A stretch of 64,000 bases of DNA from Phenylobacterium sp. SCN 70-31 (GTDB lineage: Bacteria > Pseudomonadota > Alphaproteobacteria > Caulobacterales > Caulobacteraceae): contig NZ_MEEX01000003.1 in NCBI RefSeq assembly GCF_001724605.1, positions 124,001 through 188,000 on the forward strand, read 5' to 3'. Position 1 is the stretch's first letter; the number at the start of each line of letters is the position of its first letter. The translations under genes and the position numbers were made by a program. Below are positions 41,348 to 50,493 of this stretch, in pieces. The notes below the pieces were generated by a model that did not search any database, was not told where the DNA came from, and worked only from the letters and a program-made list of their open reading frames with translations.

Positions 41348-42124
41348 ATGGCTGACGAGCGTTCACCCCCGGCCGCACTGGCCGAAGCCGAGACGCTGGC
41401 GCGCGAGATCGCGGTCGCGGGCGCGCGCCTCGCCCTGCCCTATGTGGCGGTCGCCGCCGACATCGGCGCCGCCCAGCCGCCGCGCGGGCTGGACGGGCGA
41501 CCGTTCGCCGAGACGGTGTTCCGCTGGCTCGATCCCGACCTCCGCTATTGGGAAGATCACGGCTTCGCCCTCAAGGCGGCGTTCATCCACGCGACGCGGG
41601 TCTGTTCCGAGCCCTTCTATTTCCGGGACGGTCGCTTCGGATCCTGGCGCCCCAACGCCGCCCTGGACGCCGTCACCAATGAGGCTCCCATCGAGACCTA
41701 TGGGGTCGGCGCGGCGATCATCGCTCCCGCCTACCTGCCGATGGGCGTCATCGGGGCCGTCGTCTGGGCGACGCCCGACGCCGGCCTGGACGTCGTGTCC
41801 GTCTTCGAGCGTCACGCGGTGACGCTCCACGGCCTGGCCCTGCGGTTCGTGGCGACCTACGGCGACGCGGTGGCGGTCCGCGAAGAGCCTCCCCTGCGCC
41901 TCACCCGCCGCGAGATCCAGGTGCTGAAGTGGGCCGCGGCGGGCAAGACCGACGCCGAGATCGGCGAACTGGTGGCCATCTCGCTGCCCACCGTGCGCTT
42001 TCACGTGACGAACGCCGCCCGCAAGCTCCACGCCGCGGGCCGGTCCCAGGCCATCCAGCGGGCCGCCACGCTCGGATATATCGGCGCCGCCGCGGCGTCC
42101 GGCCCCATGCGCACGCGCGCCTGA
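41348..42124 (+). CDS. LuxR-family regulator (second copy)
   Basis: 258 residues. An N-terminal ~185-residue sensory part (FRWLDPDLRYWEDHGFALKAAFIHATRVCSEPFYF) looks like a diverged autoinducer-binding or PAS-like domain. The C-terminal GerE helix-turn-helix (LTRREIQVLKWAAAGKTDAEIGELVAISLPTVRFHVTNAARKL) closely resembles that of the regulator at 7288-8016. It is divergent to the TonB receptor (127-bp spacer) and 56 bp upstream of the TPR-CHAT gene on the same strand. Ligand unknown; no luxI partner in the window. Confidence 0.85.
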   Translation: MADERSPPAALAEAETLAREIAVAGARLALPYVAVAADIGAAQPPRGLDGRPFAETVFRWLDPDLRYWEDHGFALKAAFIHATRVCSEPFYFRDGRFGSWRPNAALDAVTNEAPIETYGVGAAIIAPAYLPMGVIGAVVWATPDAGLDVVSVFERHAVTLHGLALRFVATYGDAVAVREEPPLRLTRREIQVLKWAAAGKTDAEIGELVAISLPTVRFHVTNAARKLHAAGRSQAIQRAATLGYIGAAAASGPMRTRA

Positions 42125-42180
42125 AACGACTAGGCTCCTCCGGGGGTGATTCTGAAGGTGTTTCCGGAAAGGACGGGCGC

Positions 42181-45174
42181 ATGCGTCTCGCGTCCAGCCG
42201 GCTCGGCGTCGTCGCCGGCGCGGCCCTTGTTCTAGCTGCGACGGGCCTCCCCCCGGCGGCGGCGCGCGATCCCACGCCGACCGAGCAGGCCGCCTGGCTT
42301 CGCCTCGTGCACGAAGCCGAACACGCTCAGGCCGCCGGCGACTGGCGGCGGCTGGAACAGGCCAGTCGCCGGCGCGCGCGCCTGGAGACAAAGATTCACG
42401 GCGCGACCTCTCCGGCCGCCGCGGCGTCCTGGTCCTGGGTCGGCAAGGCGCTGGCGAAACAGCGACGCGACGCAGAGGCCGAACCCTTCTTCCGCCGCGC
42501 CCACGAGACGGCCCTGGCCGGCCTTGGCCCGAACGATCCCCAGACGATGCTCGCCGGCGCGAACCACGCCGCGGCGCTCGAGCGCCTGGGCCGGTTCCCG
42601 GCCGCCGAACCGCTGCGGCGGGCGCTTCTGGACTCGGCCCGCGTCCGCTTCGGCGTCCAGAGCGCCGAGACCGCCGCCGCCGCCGCCGCCCTGGCCGACG
42701 TCCGCCGCGCCGATGGACGGACGGGCGACGCCGAACCCCTCTATCGCCTGGCCTACGAGATCGACGTGGCCCGCTTCGGCGAGGGTGACCGCCGAACCGC
42801 CGACGACCTCTCGGTCCTGGCCGCGTCCCTGGACGACCTCGGCCGCCACGCCGAGGCGGAACCGCTGCACCGGCGGGCGTTGGCCCTCAGCCGCCAGGGG
42901 CCCGACGGCCCGGACACCGCCCGCGCCTATTCGCGCATGGCGGCGAACCTGGACGCCCAGGGCCGGCCGACGGTGGCCGAGCCCCTGCACCGCCGCGCCG
43001 TTGAAATCGCCGGCGCGGGACAGACGGGCGCCGACCCCGTCGAGACCACCGAACTCTTGCTCCGCCTCGCCGCCAACCTCGTGGCCCAGGGCCGCGCAGC
43101 CGAAGCCGAGCCGCTCCTCCGCGAGGCCCTGCGGGTCCGCCAGTCCCGCCACGGCCGGCGCAGCGTCGAAGCCGCCCTGGTCCAGGTCGCCCTGGGCGAG
43201 GCCCTCACCGCGCTGGGCCGTCCCCGCGCGGCCGTCCGGCTGGAACAGCCTGCCCTGAAGACGTTGCGGGCCGGGCGGGGCGAGGCCCATCCCGCCACCG
43301 CCCGGGCCTACGCCGCGCTGGGCGCCTCGCTCCAGGCCCGCGGCGACACGAAGCGCGCCGATCCGCTCCTGCGCCAGGCCCTGCGGATCCGTCGGGACCG
43401 CCTGGGCGAGCGCCATCCGCTCACCGCCCGCGCCTACGACGCCCTGGCTCAGAACGAGGCTCGCCGCGGCGCCGCCGCCCCGGCCGAGGCCCTGGCCTCG
43501 CGCGCGGTGGCCATCGTCCTCGAGCGTGAGCCTCCCGCCCCCGTTGGGATCGGCCAGGCGTCGCCGCTCCGTCTGGATGACGATACGCCCGAGGCGCGGA
43601 TGCTTCGTCGCTACCTGGATCACGCCTGGAACGCCGCCCGGCGCTCGGCCGAAGACCTGCCGCGCATCCAGGACGCCGCCTTCCTGGCCGCTCAAGGTCT
43701 GACCGCGACCCCGGCGGCGGGCGCGGTGGCCGACACGGCGGCCCGAGCCGCCTTGCCCTCGGCCGACGCACGCACCGTCCGCGTCCGCCAGGACCTGACC
43801 CGGCAGGCCCGGGCGCTGGAGAATCGCCTGCTGGGCGGCCTTCCCACGAACGATCCGGCCGAAACCGCCCGCATCGGGGCGGCGCTGGACGCTGTCGCCT
43901 CCGAGGTCGCCGCCCTGGAGCGCCGGATCGGCCCCCGGCCCTCGCCCTCGGCCGCTGCGACGCAGGCGCTCCCGCTCGAGGACCTCCAGCGACGCCTCCG
44001 CCCCGACGAGGGGCTGCTGCTGCTCACGCCTACGGGGGAGGACATCCATGTCTTCGCAGTGAGCCGCTCCCGCACCGCCTGGCTCCGGGTGGAAGGCGCG
44101 CGCCGCCCGACCGAGGCCCGCGTCCGAAGGCTACGCTGTCAGATGGACGACGACGCCTGCCCGCCGGGCGCGGCCGACCAGGGTCTCCAGCCGTTCGACC
44201 ACGCCGCGGCGCACGCCCTCTACGCCGAACTGATCCAGCCCGTGGAGGGCGCGCTGTCCGGCGCCCGGCGGCTGTTCGTCAGCGCCGACGGGGCGCTGGC
44301 CAATCTGCCGTTGAGCCTGGCCGTCGTACGGCCTCCAGCGGGAGGTGGCGAAGCGGTCTGGCTGGCCGATCGCTATGCGATCACCGTCCTGCCCGCCGTC
44401 GCCAGCCTGCGCGCCGGCCCGCCCGCGCCCCGGCGCAAGGACGGCGCCTGGACCTTCGCGGGCTTCGGCGCCCCCAATCTCCGCCAGGGCGACACCGCCC
44501 CGGCCGCACGCCGGCTGGCCGATCCCAAGGCGCTCCACGCCGCCTACGGCCCCCTGCCCGGGACGGCCGACGAGCTTCGCGCCATGGCCCGGGCCCTGGG
44601 CGCGCCCGCAGCCTCGGTCCGTCTGGGCGACGCGGCGACCGAGGCGGCGCTGAAGGCGTCGTCCCGCCTGTCTCAGGCCCGCGTGGTGGCCATCGCCACC
44701 CATGGAATCCTCTCCAGCGAGATCCCCGGCGTCGACGAGCCGGGGCTGGTGCTGACCCCGCCCGCCGAGGCGACGCCCGAGGACGACGGCGTCCTCACCG
44801 CGTCCGAGGCCGCGGCCCTGCATCTCCGGGCGGACTGGGTGATCCTGTCGGCCTGCAACACCGCGGGCCCCGACGGCTCGCCCGGCGGACGCAACCTGTC
44901 GGGCCTCGCCAACGCCTTCCTGCACGCCGGCGCACGCGCGCTGATGGTCAGTCACTGGCGGGTCTACGACGACGCCACCTCGGCCCTCACGGCCCGGACC
45001 ATCGCCGCCCAGCGCGCCGACCCCGGCCTCTCCCGGGCCGAAGCGCTCCAGGACGCGATGCACGCCGTCCGCACGGGCCGACTGCCGGACGGCGCGCCCC
45101 TGCCCGGCTGGCGCCCGGAGTGGGCGCACCCGGCCTACTGGGCGCCCTTCGTGGTGATCGCCACGGGCGATTGA
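42181..45174 (+). CDS. Exported TPR-CHAT protease
   Basis: 997 residues. A signal peptide (VVAGAALVLAATGLPPAAA) is followed by about ten tetratricopeptide repeats (~45-450, recurring AEAEPLxRRAL and RxxxGxxHPxTA units). C-terminal CHAT (caspase HetF-associated with TPRs) domain with His841 in IATHGILSS and Cys892 in DWVILSACNTAG. GGAAAGGA precedes ATG 42181. CHAT proteases belong to clan CD, like caspases. The signal peptide suggests work in the periplasm, unlike the cytoplasmic CHAT enzymes of type III-E CRISPR. It follows a LuxR-type gene; substrate unknown. Confidence 0.9.
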   Translation: MRLASSRLGVVAGAALVLAATGLPPAAARDPTPTEQAAWLRLVHEAEHAQAAGDWRRLEQASRRRARLETKIHGATSPAAAASWSWVGKALAKQRRDAEAEPFFRRAHETALAGLGPNDPQTMLAGANHAAALERLGRFPAAEPLRRALLDSARVRFGVQSAETAAAAAALADVRRADGRTGDAEPLYRLAYEIDVARFGEGDRRTADDLSVLAASLDDLGRHAEAEPLHRRALALSRQGPDGPDTARAYSRMAANLDAQGRPTVAEPLHRRAVEIAGAGQTGADPVETTELLLRLAANLVAQGRAAEAEPLLREALRVRQSRHGRRSVEAALVQVALGEALTALGRPRAAVRLEQPALKTLRAGRGEAHPATARAYAALGASLQARGDTKRADPLLRQALRIRRDRLGERHPLTARAYDALAQNEARRGAAAPAEALASRAVAIVLEREPPAPVGIGQASPLRLDDDTPEARMLRRYLDHAWNAARRSAEDLPRIQDAAFLAAQGLTATPAAGAVADTAARAALPSADARTVRVRQDLTRQARALENRLLGGLPTNDPAETARIGAALDAVASEVAALERRIGPRPSPSAAATQALPLEDLQRRLRPDEGLLLLTPTGEDIHVFAVSRSRTAWLRVEGARRPTEARVRRLRCQMDDDACPPGAADQGLQPFDHAAAHALYAELIQPVEGALSGARRLFVSADGALANLPLSLAVVRPPAGGGEAVWLADRYAITVLPAVASLRAGPPAPRRKDGAWTFAGFGAPNLRQGDTAPAARRLADPKALHAAYGPLPGTADELRAMARALGAPAASVRLGDAATEAALKASSRLSQARVVAIATHGILSSEIPGVDEPGLVLTPPAEATPEDDGVLTASEAAALHLRADWVILSACNTAGPDGSPGGRNLSGLANAFLHAGARALMVSHWRVYDDATSALTARTIAAQRADPGLSRAEALQDAMHAVRTGRLPDGAPLPGWRPEWAHPAYWAPFVVIATGD

Positions 45175-45236
45175 GCCCCTGCCGAACGAACAAGCTTGAC
45201 CACACCCCGGTCTTGCTCCCGTGCGACGCGAGGCGC

Positions 45237-46157
45237 ATGAAACGGGTCATGGCGTTCCCGTCTCCACGCGTGTGGTCCCTGGCCAGGCTGTCGCTGGGAT
45301 TCACGCTGGACGAGGTGGCCGCCGGACTCGCCGGGCTCGATCCGATGGACGCCCTGCTGGTGCTGGCCATCAATCAGGCCAACATCGCGCCCTTGACGCG
45401 GGACCCGGACGCGCGCCGCGCGTACGGCGGCCTGGAGCACGCCGCGCCCGACAGCGTCCGCCGGCCCGCCACCGTCAACGCCATCGCCAACTCGCTGGGC
45501 GTCCCGTTCGAAACCGCCCGGCGGCGGCTGAAGCGACTGGAAGCGGCCGGCGTCTGCCAGGTGTCGCCCAGCGCCGGCGTCATGGTTCCCGAGGCCTGGC
45601 TGACGTCGCCGGCCTACCTGGACAGCGTGCGCGCAGCGCACGAACGCCTGGTGAAACTCTATGCCGACCTCCTGGCCGCCGACCTGCTCGACCCGCTGCC
45701 GCCGGCCGCCTACGCGGTGGACGATGGCGTTCCCATGCGCGGCGCGGCGCGCCTGATCGCCGACTTCATCCTGCGCAGCGTGGAGAATCTCCACCGGGTC
45801 GCGGGCGACCTCACCTCGGCGCTCGCCCTGCTGGCGGTGCTGGACGCCGCCCTCGAACCGGCGGACTCGGCGGTCCGCCACGGCGCCGCCAGCGCCTCGT
45901 CCCTTGCGCGCCGGGCCGGGTTGCCCGGCGAGACCATGCGTCGCCACCTCGTCATGCTGATCGAAACCGGGGTCTGCGCGCGCACGGCTCAGGGCGTCAC
46001 CGTCGCGCCCGACCTGCTGTCACGGCCCCACATCCAGGCCCTGATCGAAGAACACGCCGCCGACCTCCAGCGCCTGTTCGCCGGCTTGGCGGAGCGCGGT
46101 GTGGTGGCGGCCTGGGAACGCGCCGGGGCCGGCCTCGCCCCCCGCCGCAGGGCCTGA
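45237..46157 (+). CDS. Regulator with two winged-helix domains
   Basis: 306 residues from ATG 45237. Two similar winged helix-turn-helix units: ~75-120 (ATVNAIANSLGVPFETARRRLKRLEAAGVCQVSPSAGVMV) and ~215-260 (SASSLARRAGLPGETMRRHLVMLIETGVCARTAQGVTV). Each is followed by an all-helical segment, so the protein looks like an internal duplication of about 140 residues. It resembles MarR/GntR-type wings but no full family was recognised. It lies 62 bp after the TPR-CHAT gene on the same strand and converges on the dehydrogenase operon. Confidence 0.7.
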   Translation: MKRVMAFPSPRVWSLARLSLGFTLDEVAAGLAGLDPMDALLVLAINQANIAPLTRDPDARRAYGGLEHAAPDSVRRPATVNAIANSLGVPFETARRRLKRLEAAGVCQVSPSAGVMVPEAWLTSPAYLDSVRAAHERLVKLYADLLAADLLDPLPPAAYAVDDGVPMRGAARLIADFILRSVENLHRVAGDLTSALALLAVLDAALEPADSAVRHGAASASSLARRAGLPGETMRRHLVMLIETGVCARTAQGVTVAPDLLSRPHIQALIEEHAADLQRLFAGLAERGVVAAWERAGAGLAPRRRA

Positions 46158-46186
46158 CCCCACCGCTCCGGGACGGCGAGACCGCC

Positions 46187-46741
46187 TCAGAGCGCCCAGG
46201 CGCGTCCGACCTCCGAGAGCGGAATACAGCCCTTGTAGTCGCCCGGGATGGGATCGTAGCGCACCGCCAGGGTCGCCCCCGGCTCCGAGCTGAAGTAGCC
46301 CACCAGCACCACCTCCTTCAGCCGCCCGAAGGGGCTGAATTTCTGCCCCTTGTCGTAGGTCGCGGCGATGGCGGTCTGCTCGGACGTCGAGAGCGCGGCG
46401 AACCCCTTCCCGTGCCGGGCGCGGGCGTCGGCGTCCAGCGCATCGAGCACGCTGCGGAATTCGCCGGCCTCGACGGCCGTGCAGTAGCCGGCGATGGTGC
46501 GGTCCACATAGGCGGGGACACCCGCCTCCCGGGTGCCCGGGGTGTCCGTGCCCGGCGCGATCAGTTCGGACAGGGCGTCCAGCACCTGCGCCTGGCTCGG
46601 GCTGACGCCGGTCGGGGTCCAGCCCGGATTCGCGCCGACGGTCACGGCCGGCTGCGCACCCGCCGCCGCGGTCCCCGCCGGCAGGCTGAGCGCGCCCCAG
46701 ACCGCGGCGAAGCTCAGCAGCGCGTCGCGACGACTCTGCAT
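46187..46741 (-). CDS. Gluconate 2-dehydrogenase subunit 3 family protein (GMC dehydrogenase small subunit)
   Basis: 184 residues with a twin-arginine signal (MQSRRDALLSFAAVWG...AAAGA) and the subunit-3 fold (LDALSELIAPGTDTPGTREAGVPAYVDRTIAGY ... RYDPIPGDYKGCIPL). Small subunits of this type chaperone and co-export the FAD-containing large subunit through Tat. Its start overlaps the stop of the GMC gene (TGATG), so the two are made together. The final length and VGYFSSEPGA motif are typical. Confidence 0.87.
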   Translation of the reverse strand: MQSRRDALLSFAAVWGALSLPAGTAAAGAQPAVTVGANPGWTPTGVSPSQAQVLDALSELIAPGTDTPGTREAGVPAYVDRTIAGYCTAVEAGEFRSVLDALDADARARHGKGFAALSTSEQTAIAATYDKGQKFSPFGRLKEVVLVGYFSSEPGATLAVRYDPIPGDYKGCIPLSEVGRAWAL

Positions 46742-48474
46742 CACAGCTCTCCCCTGCGGCTGGCTTCGACCGCATGGGCGCAGGCGCGCGCGGTCAGCGC
46801 CATGTAGGTCAGCGACGGGTTCACGCACGAGGCCGAGGTCATGCACGCCCCGTCGGTGACATAGACGTTGCGGCACTCATGCACCTGGTTATGCGCGTTC
46901 AGCACCGACGTCTTCGGGTCGCGGCCCATCCTGGCGGTCCCCATCTCGTGGATGCCCAGGCCCGGCGGCGACGGGGTCTCGTAGCCGATCACGTTGGTGA
47001 AGCCGGCGGCCTCCAGCATCTCGACCGCCGCGGTCTTCATGTCGCGGCGCATGGCGGTTTCATTCTCGCGCAGGCCGGCGTCGAACCGCAGCGTGGGCAG
47101 GCCGTACCGGTCCTTGCGGTCCCGGTTCAGCGTCACCCGGTTGTCGGCGTGCGGCAGGATCTCGCCGAAGCCCCCGATGCGCACCATCCACGGGCCGGGC
47201 TGGCTCAGTTCGTCCTTGCGCGCCCCGCCCAGGCCGGCGGCGTGCAGGTTGCGATCCCAGTTCGGCCGGCCGGCGCCGCCCTGGTAGCCGAAGCCGCGCA
47301 GATAGTCGGTCCGCTTCGTGGCCGCATCGCCCAGATTGCGGAAGCGCGGAATGTAGAGCCCGTTGGGCCGGCGACCCGAATAGTATCGGTCCTCGTACCC
47401 CGGCGCCTCGGCCATGGCGCCCACCCCCAGGTGATGGTCCATGATGTTGCGGCCCAGTTGGTCGCTGCCGTTGCCGAAGCCGTTGGGGAAGCGCCGGCTG
47501 GTCGAGTTCATCATCAGCCAGGTCGAATTCAGCGCCGAGGCGCAGACGAAGATGACCTTGGCGTAGAATTCCATGGTCTCGCCGGTCGTCTCGTCCTGGA
47601 CGCGCACGCCGTCCGCCCGACCCTTGGCCTCGTCGTACAGGATCTCGGTCACGATCGAGTGCGGGCGCAACTTGAAGTTCCCCGTCTTCTCGGCCGCCAC
47701 CAGCGTCACCGCGTTCGAGCTGAAGTAGGCTCCGAACGGACAGCCGCGCATGCACATGTTCCGGTGCTGGCACTTGCCGCGGCCCAAGGCGATCTGCTCC
47801 TCGGTGGGTTCGGTCAGGTGCGCGCAGCGGCCGATGGTGACCCGACGTTCGGGAAAGCGCGCCTCGGTCTTGGCCTTCAGCACCTTCTCGACGCAGTTCA
47901 TCTCCATCGGCGGCTGGAACACGCCGTCGGGAAGCTGGGGCAAGCCTTCGGCCTGGCCGCTCACGCCGATGTAGCGCTCGACGTAGTCGTACCAGGGGGC
48001 GATGTCGCGATAACGGATCGGCCAGTCGACGCCGACGCCCTCCTTCGCGTTCGCCTCGAAGTCCAGGTCCGACCACCGGTAGCTCTGCCGCGCCCACAGC
48101 AGCGAGCGGCCGCCCACGTGATACCCGCGGATCCAGTCGAACGGCTGATCCTCGGTGTAGGGGTTCTCGTCGTCGCGGACGAAGAAGTGCTGGGTGTACT
48201 CGGTCAGCGCATAGCCCGTCCGGTTCTGGACCGGGTACTTCGCCTTCAGCTCGTCCGGCGGAAGCTTGGCGCGGGGATACTTCACCTCCCACGGATGCGT
48301 AGCCGCGGTGGGATAGTCCTCAAGGTGGCGCACCATGCGCCCGCGCTCCAGCACCAGGGTCTTCAGGCCCTTTTCGCTCAGCTCCTTGGCCGCCCAGCCG
48401 CCGGTCATGCCGCTGCCGACGACGATGGCGTCGTAGGTGTTCTCCTGCCGCCAGCGGGTGTTGAGATTGGCCAT
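46741..48474 (-). CDS. GMC-family FAD dehydrogenase (probable glycoside 3-dehydrogenase large subunit)
   Basis: 577 residues: FAD-binding DAIVVGSGMTGGWAAKELSEKG at the N-terminus. A cysteine cluster GKCQHRNMCMRGCPFGA near residue 240 resembles that binding a 3Fe-4S centre in FAD-glucose dehydrogenases. The C-terminal GIHEMGTARMG and CVNPSLTYMAL carry the His/Asn active-site pair. This type oxidises sugars or glycosides, often at C3. It is paired with the Tat-exported small subunit, so it is probably periplasmic. No cytochrome c partner is encoded beside it. GGGGGAG precedes ATG 48474, with a LacI operator 80 bp upstream. Confidence 0.9.
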   Translation of the reverse strand: MANLNTRWRQENTYDAIVVGSGMTGGWAAKELSEKGLKTLVLERGRMVRHLEDYPTAATHPWEVKYPRAKLPPDELKAKYPVQNRTGYALTEYTQHFFVRDDENPYTEDQPFDWIRGYHVGGRSLLWARQSYRWSDLDFEANAKEGVGVDWPIRYRDIAPWYDYVERYIGVSGQAEGLPQLPDGVFQPPMEMNCVEKVLKAKTEARFPERRVTIGRCAHLTEPTEEQIALGRGKCQHRNMCMRGCPFGAYFSSNAVTLVAAEKTGNFKLRPHSIVTEILYDEAKGRADGVRVQDETTGETMEFYAKVIFVCASALNSTWLMMNSTSRRFPNGFGNGSDQLGRNIMDHHLGVGAMAEAPGYEDRYYSGRRPNGLYIPRFRNLGDAATKRTDYLRGFGYQGGAGRPNWDRNLHAAGLGGARKDELSQPGPWMVRIGGFGEILPHADNRVTLNRDRKDRYGLPTLRFDAGLRENETAMRRDMKTAAVEMLEAAGFTNVIGYETPSPPGLGIHEMGTARMGRDPKTSVLNAHNQVHECRNVYVTDGACMTSASCVNPSLTYMALTARACAHAVEASRRGEL

Positions 48475-48553
48475 CGACGTCTCCCCCTCGAAGCCTGAAC
48501 AGCTCCGTCCGGCGGTCGTTCGCGCTGCCGGTTCGAATGAGGTGCAGGCTCAC

Positions 48554-48569
48554 ATGCAATCGATTACAT
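48554..48569. promoter_or_regulatory. LacI-type operator, copy 1
   Basis: ATGCAATCGATTACAT, a near-perfect palindrome centred on ATCGAT, between the GMC operon (ATG 48474, minus) and the DUF1080 gene (ATG 48627, plus). The same 16 bases occur inverted at 53944-53959, beside the lacI-type gene. No third copy was noticed in the window. Confidence 0.8.
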
Positions 48570-48626
48570 TGCAAGCGGGGACGGGGTCGAATCCACGAGA
48601 GCCGCCGCCCCGGGAGGACCGTTCCG

Positions 48627-49433
48627 ATGCTTCGCCGCCTCGCGGCCGGCTGCGCCGCGCTCGCCCTTTCCGCAGCGGCTCTGACCGGCTGCGCCCACAC
48701 GCCGGCCGAGCCGGAATGGATCGTCCTCTTCGACGGCCGGTCCCTGGAAGGCTGGACGCCCAAGATCGCAGGCCACCCGCCGGGTGAGAACTGGCGCGAC
48801 ACCTTCGTCGTCCGGGACGGGGCCATCCGCGTCAGCTACGCGGGCTACGACCGGTTCCAGAACCGCTTCGGCCACCTGTTCTACAAGACGCCGTTCAGCA
48901 CCTACCGCCTCCGGCTTCAGTACCGCGTGCTGGAGCCGCCCCTCCCCGACACGCCCGCCTGGGCCATCGGCAACAGCGGGGTGATGTTCCATGCCCAGAG
49001 CCCCGGGAGCATGGGCCTGGACCAGGCCTTCCCCGTCTCCATCGAGTTCCAGATCCTGGGCGCCCACGGCCCCGGCCCGCGCCCCACCGGCGCCCTCTGC
49101 ACGCCGGGCATCGTGGTCACCATGCCGGACGGCAAGCGTCAGCCTGGCCACTGCACGCCTTCGTCCGGCCCGACGATCCCCAACGGGACCTGGGTCGACC
49201 TGGAACTGGAGGTCCGTCCCGACGGCCACATCATCCAGTCGATCGACGGCCGGCCGGTCCACCGCTACAGCGCCCCGGCCCTCGATCCCGACGACCCGCT
49301 GGCCGCCGCCGACGCCCGCCGCGTCATCGCCGCGCAGGGGGGCCGGCTGGAAGTCACCGGCGGCTACATCGCGCTTCAGAGCGAGGGCCACCCCGTCGAG
49401 TTCCGGAACATCCGGCTCCAGCCGCTTCGCTGA
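48627..49433 (+). CDS. DUF1080 (3-keto-disaccharide hydrolase domain) lipoprotein
   Basis: 268 residues. Lipoprotein signal with lipobox ALTGC (Cys at about residue 19), then a concanavalin-like beta-sandwich: WIVLFDGRSLEGWTP, FRLRLQYRVLE-type strands, GNSGVMFHAQ and the terminal GGYIALQSEGHPVEFRNIRL. DUF1080 proteins have been shown to cleave 3-keto-glycosides. GGGAGGA precedes ATG 48627. It is divergent to the GMC operon across the LacI operator. The combination oxidase plus keto-glycoside hydrolase is coherent. Confidence 0.88.
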   Translation: MLRRLAAGCAALALSAAALTGCAHTPAEPEWIVLFDGRSLEGWTPKIAGHPPGENWRDTFVVRDGAIRVSYAGYDRFQNRFGHLFYKTPFSTYRLRLQYRVLEPPLPDTPAWAIGNSGVMFHAQSPGSMGLDQAFPVSIEFQILGAHGPGPRPTGALCTPGIVVTMPDGKRQPGHCTPSSGPTIPNGTWVDLELEVRPDGHIIQSIDGRPVHRYSAPALDPDDPLAAADARRVIAAQGGRLEVTGGYIALQSEGHPVEFRNIRLQPLR

Positions 49434-49437
49434 GCTT

Positions 49438-50493
49438 CTAGAGTCCCAGCAGCCGCCGGTTGCGCGCCGCGTCGGTTCCGGCCGAGGCGAAGTCGTCGAA
49501 GGCGTGCGGCGTCACCCGGATGATGTGGTCGCGGATGAAGGGCGCGCCTTCCCGCGCGCCATCCTCGGGATGCTTCAGCGCGCATTCCCATTCCAGCACC
49601 GCCCAACCCGGATAGTCGTAGGCCGCCAGCTTCGAGAAGATGGCCCCGAAGTCCACCTGCCCGTCGCCCAGCGAGCGGAACCGCCCCGGCCGCTCGACCC
49701 AGCCCTGGTAGCCGCCGTAGACGCCCGACCGTCCGTCCGGCCGGAACTCGGCGTCCTTCACGTGAAAGGCCCGGATGCGCTCGTGGTAGAGGTCGATGTA
49801 GGCGAGGTAGTCGAGCTGTTGCAGCACGAAGTGGCTGGGATCGTACAGCAGGCAGGCCCGCGGATGGCCGCCCACCAGATCCAGGAACCGCTCGTAGGTG
49901 GCGCCGTCGTGCAGGTCCTCACCCGGATGGATCTCGTAGCAGACGTCGACGCCCGCTTCGTCGAAGGCGTCCAGGATCGGCCGCCAGCGGCGCGCCAGTT
50001 CGCCGAACGCCTCCTCCACCAGTCCCGCCGGCCGCTGCGGCCAGGGATAGAGGTAGGGCCAGGCCAGCGCGCCCGAGAAGGTGGCGTGGGCGGACAGGCC
50101 CAGCCGCCGGCTGGCGACGGCCGCCGCCTTGACCTGACGCACGGCCCACTCCTGCCGCGCCTGCGGACGGCCGCGCACCTCGGCGGGCGCGAAGGCGTCG
50201 AACAGCTCGTCGTAGGCCGGGTGCACCGCCACCAGCTGGCCCTGGAGATGCGTGGACAGCTCGGTGACCTGCAAGCCCTTGTCGGCCAGCATGCCCGCGA
50301 CGTCGTCGCAATAGGCCTGACTCCCGGCCGCCCGCTCGAGGTCGAAGATCGAATCCGCCCCGCCCGTCGGCAGTTGCAGGCCCACATAGCCGAGGCTCGC
50401 CGCCCAGTCGGCCAGGGTCTCCAGCCGGTCGAACGGCGGCTCGGCCCCGACGAACTGCGCCAGGAAGATCCCGGGGCCCTTCAGCGTCTTCAT
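49438..50493 (-). CDS. Sugar phosphate isomerase/epimerase (TIM barrel, AP-endonuclease-2-like), copy 2
   Basis: 351 residues of the xylose-isomerase-like TIM-barrel family: VGLQLPTGGADSIFDLE, DVCYEIHPGEDLHDG (metal-binding Glu/His), CLLYDPSHFVLQ (Asp/His) and FHVKDAEFRPDG. Proteins of this type isomerise, epimerise or eliminate on keto-sugars. ATG 50493 overlaps the stop of the Gfo/Idh/MocA gene (ATGA). It is last in the minus-strand operon driven from the LacI region. Confidence 0.88.
   Translation of the reverse strand: MKTLKGPGIFLAQFVGAEPPFDRLETLADWAASLGYVGLQLPTGGADSIFDLERAAGSQAYCDDVAGMLADKGLQVTELSTHLQGQLVAVHPAYDELFDAFAPAEVRGRPQARQEWAVRQVKAAAVASRRLGLSAHATFSGALAWPYLYPWPQRPAGLVEEAFGELARRWRPILDAFDEAGVDVCYEIHPGEDLHDGATYERFLDLVGGHPRACLLYDPSHFVLQQLDYLAYIDLYHERIRAFHVKDAEFRPDGRSGVYGGYQGWVERPGRFRSLGDGQVDFGAIFSKLAAYDYPGWAVLEWECALKHPEDGAREGAPFIRDHIIRVTPHAFDDFASAGTDAARNRRLLGL

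Noticed and set aside
42181..45174. CHAT protease as part of a CRISPR (type III-E) or other defence operon
   Set aside because: No Cas proteins or repeats nearby, and the protein has a signal peptide, which does not suit a cytoplasmic defence role.
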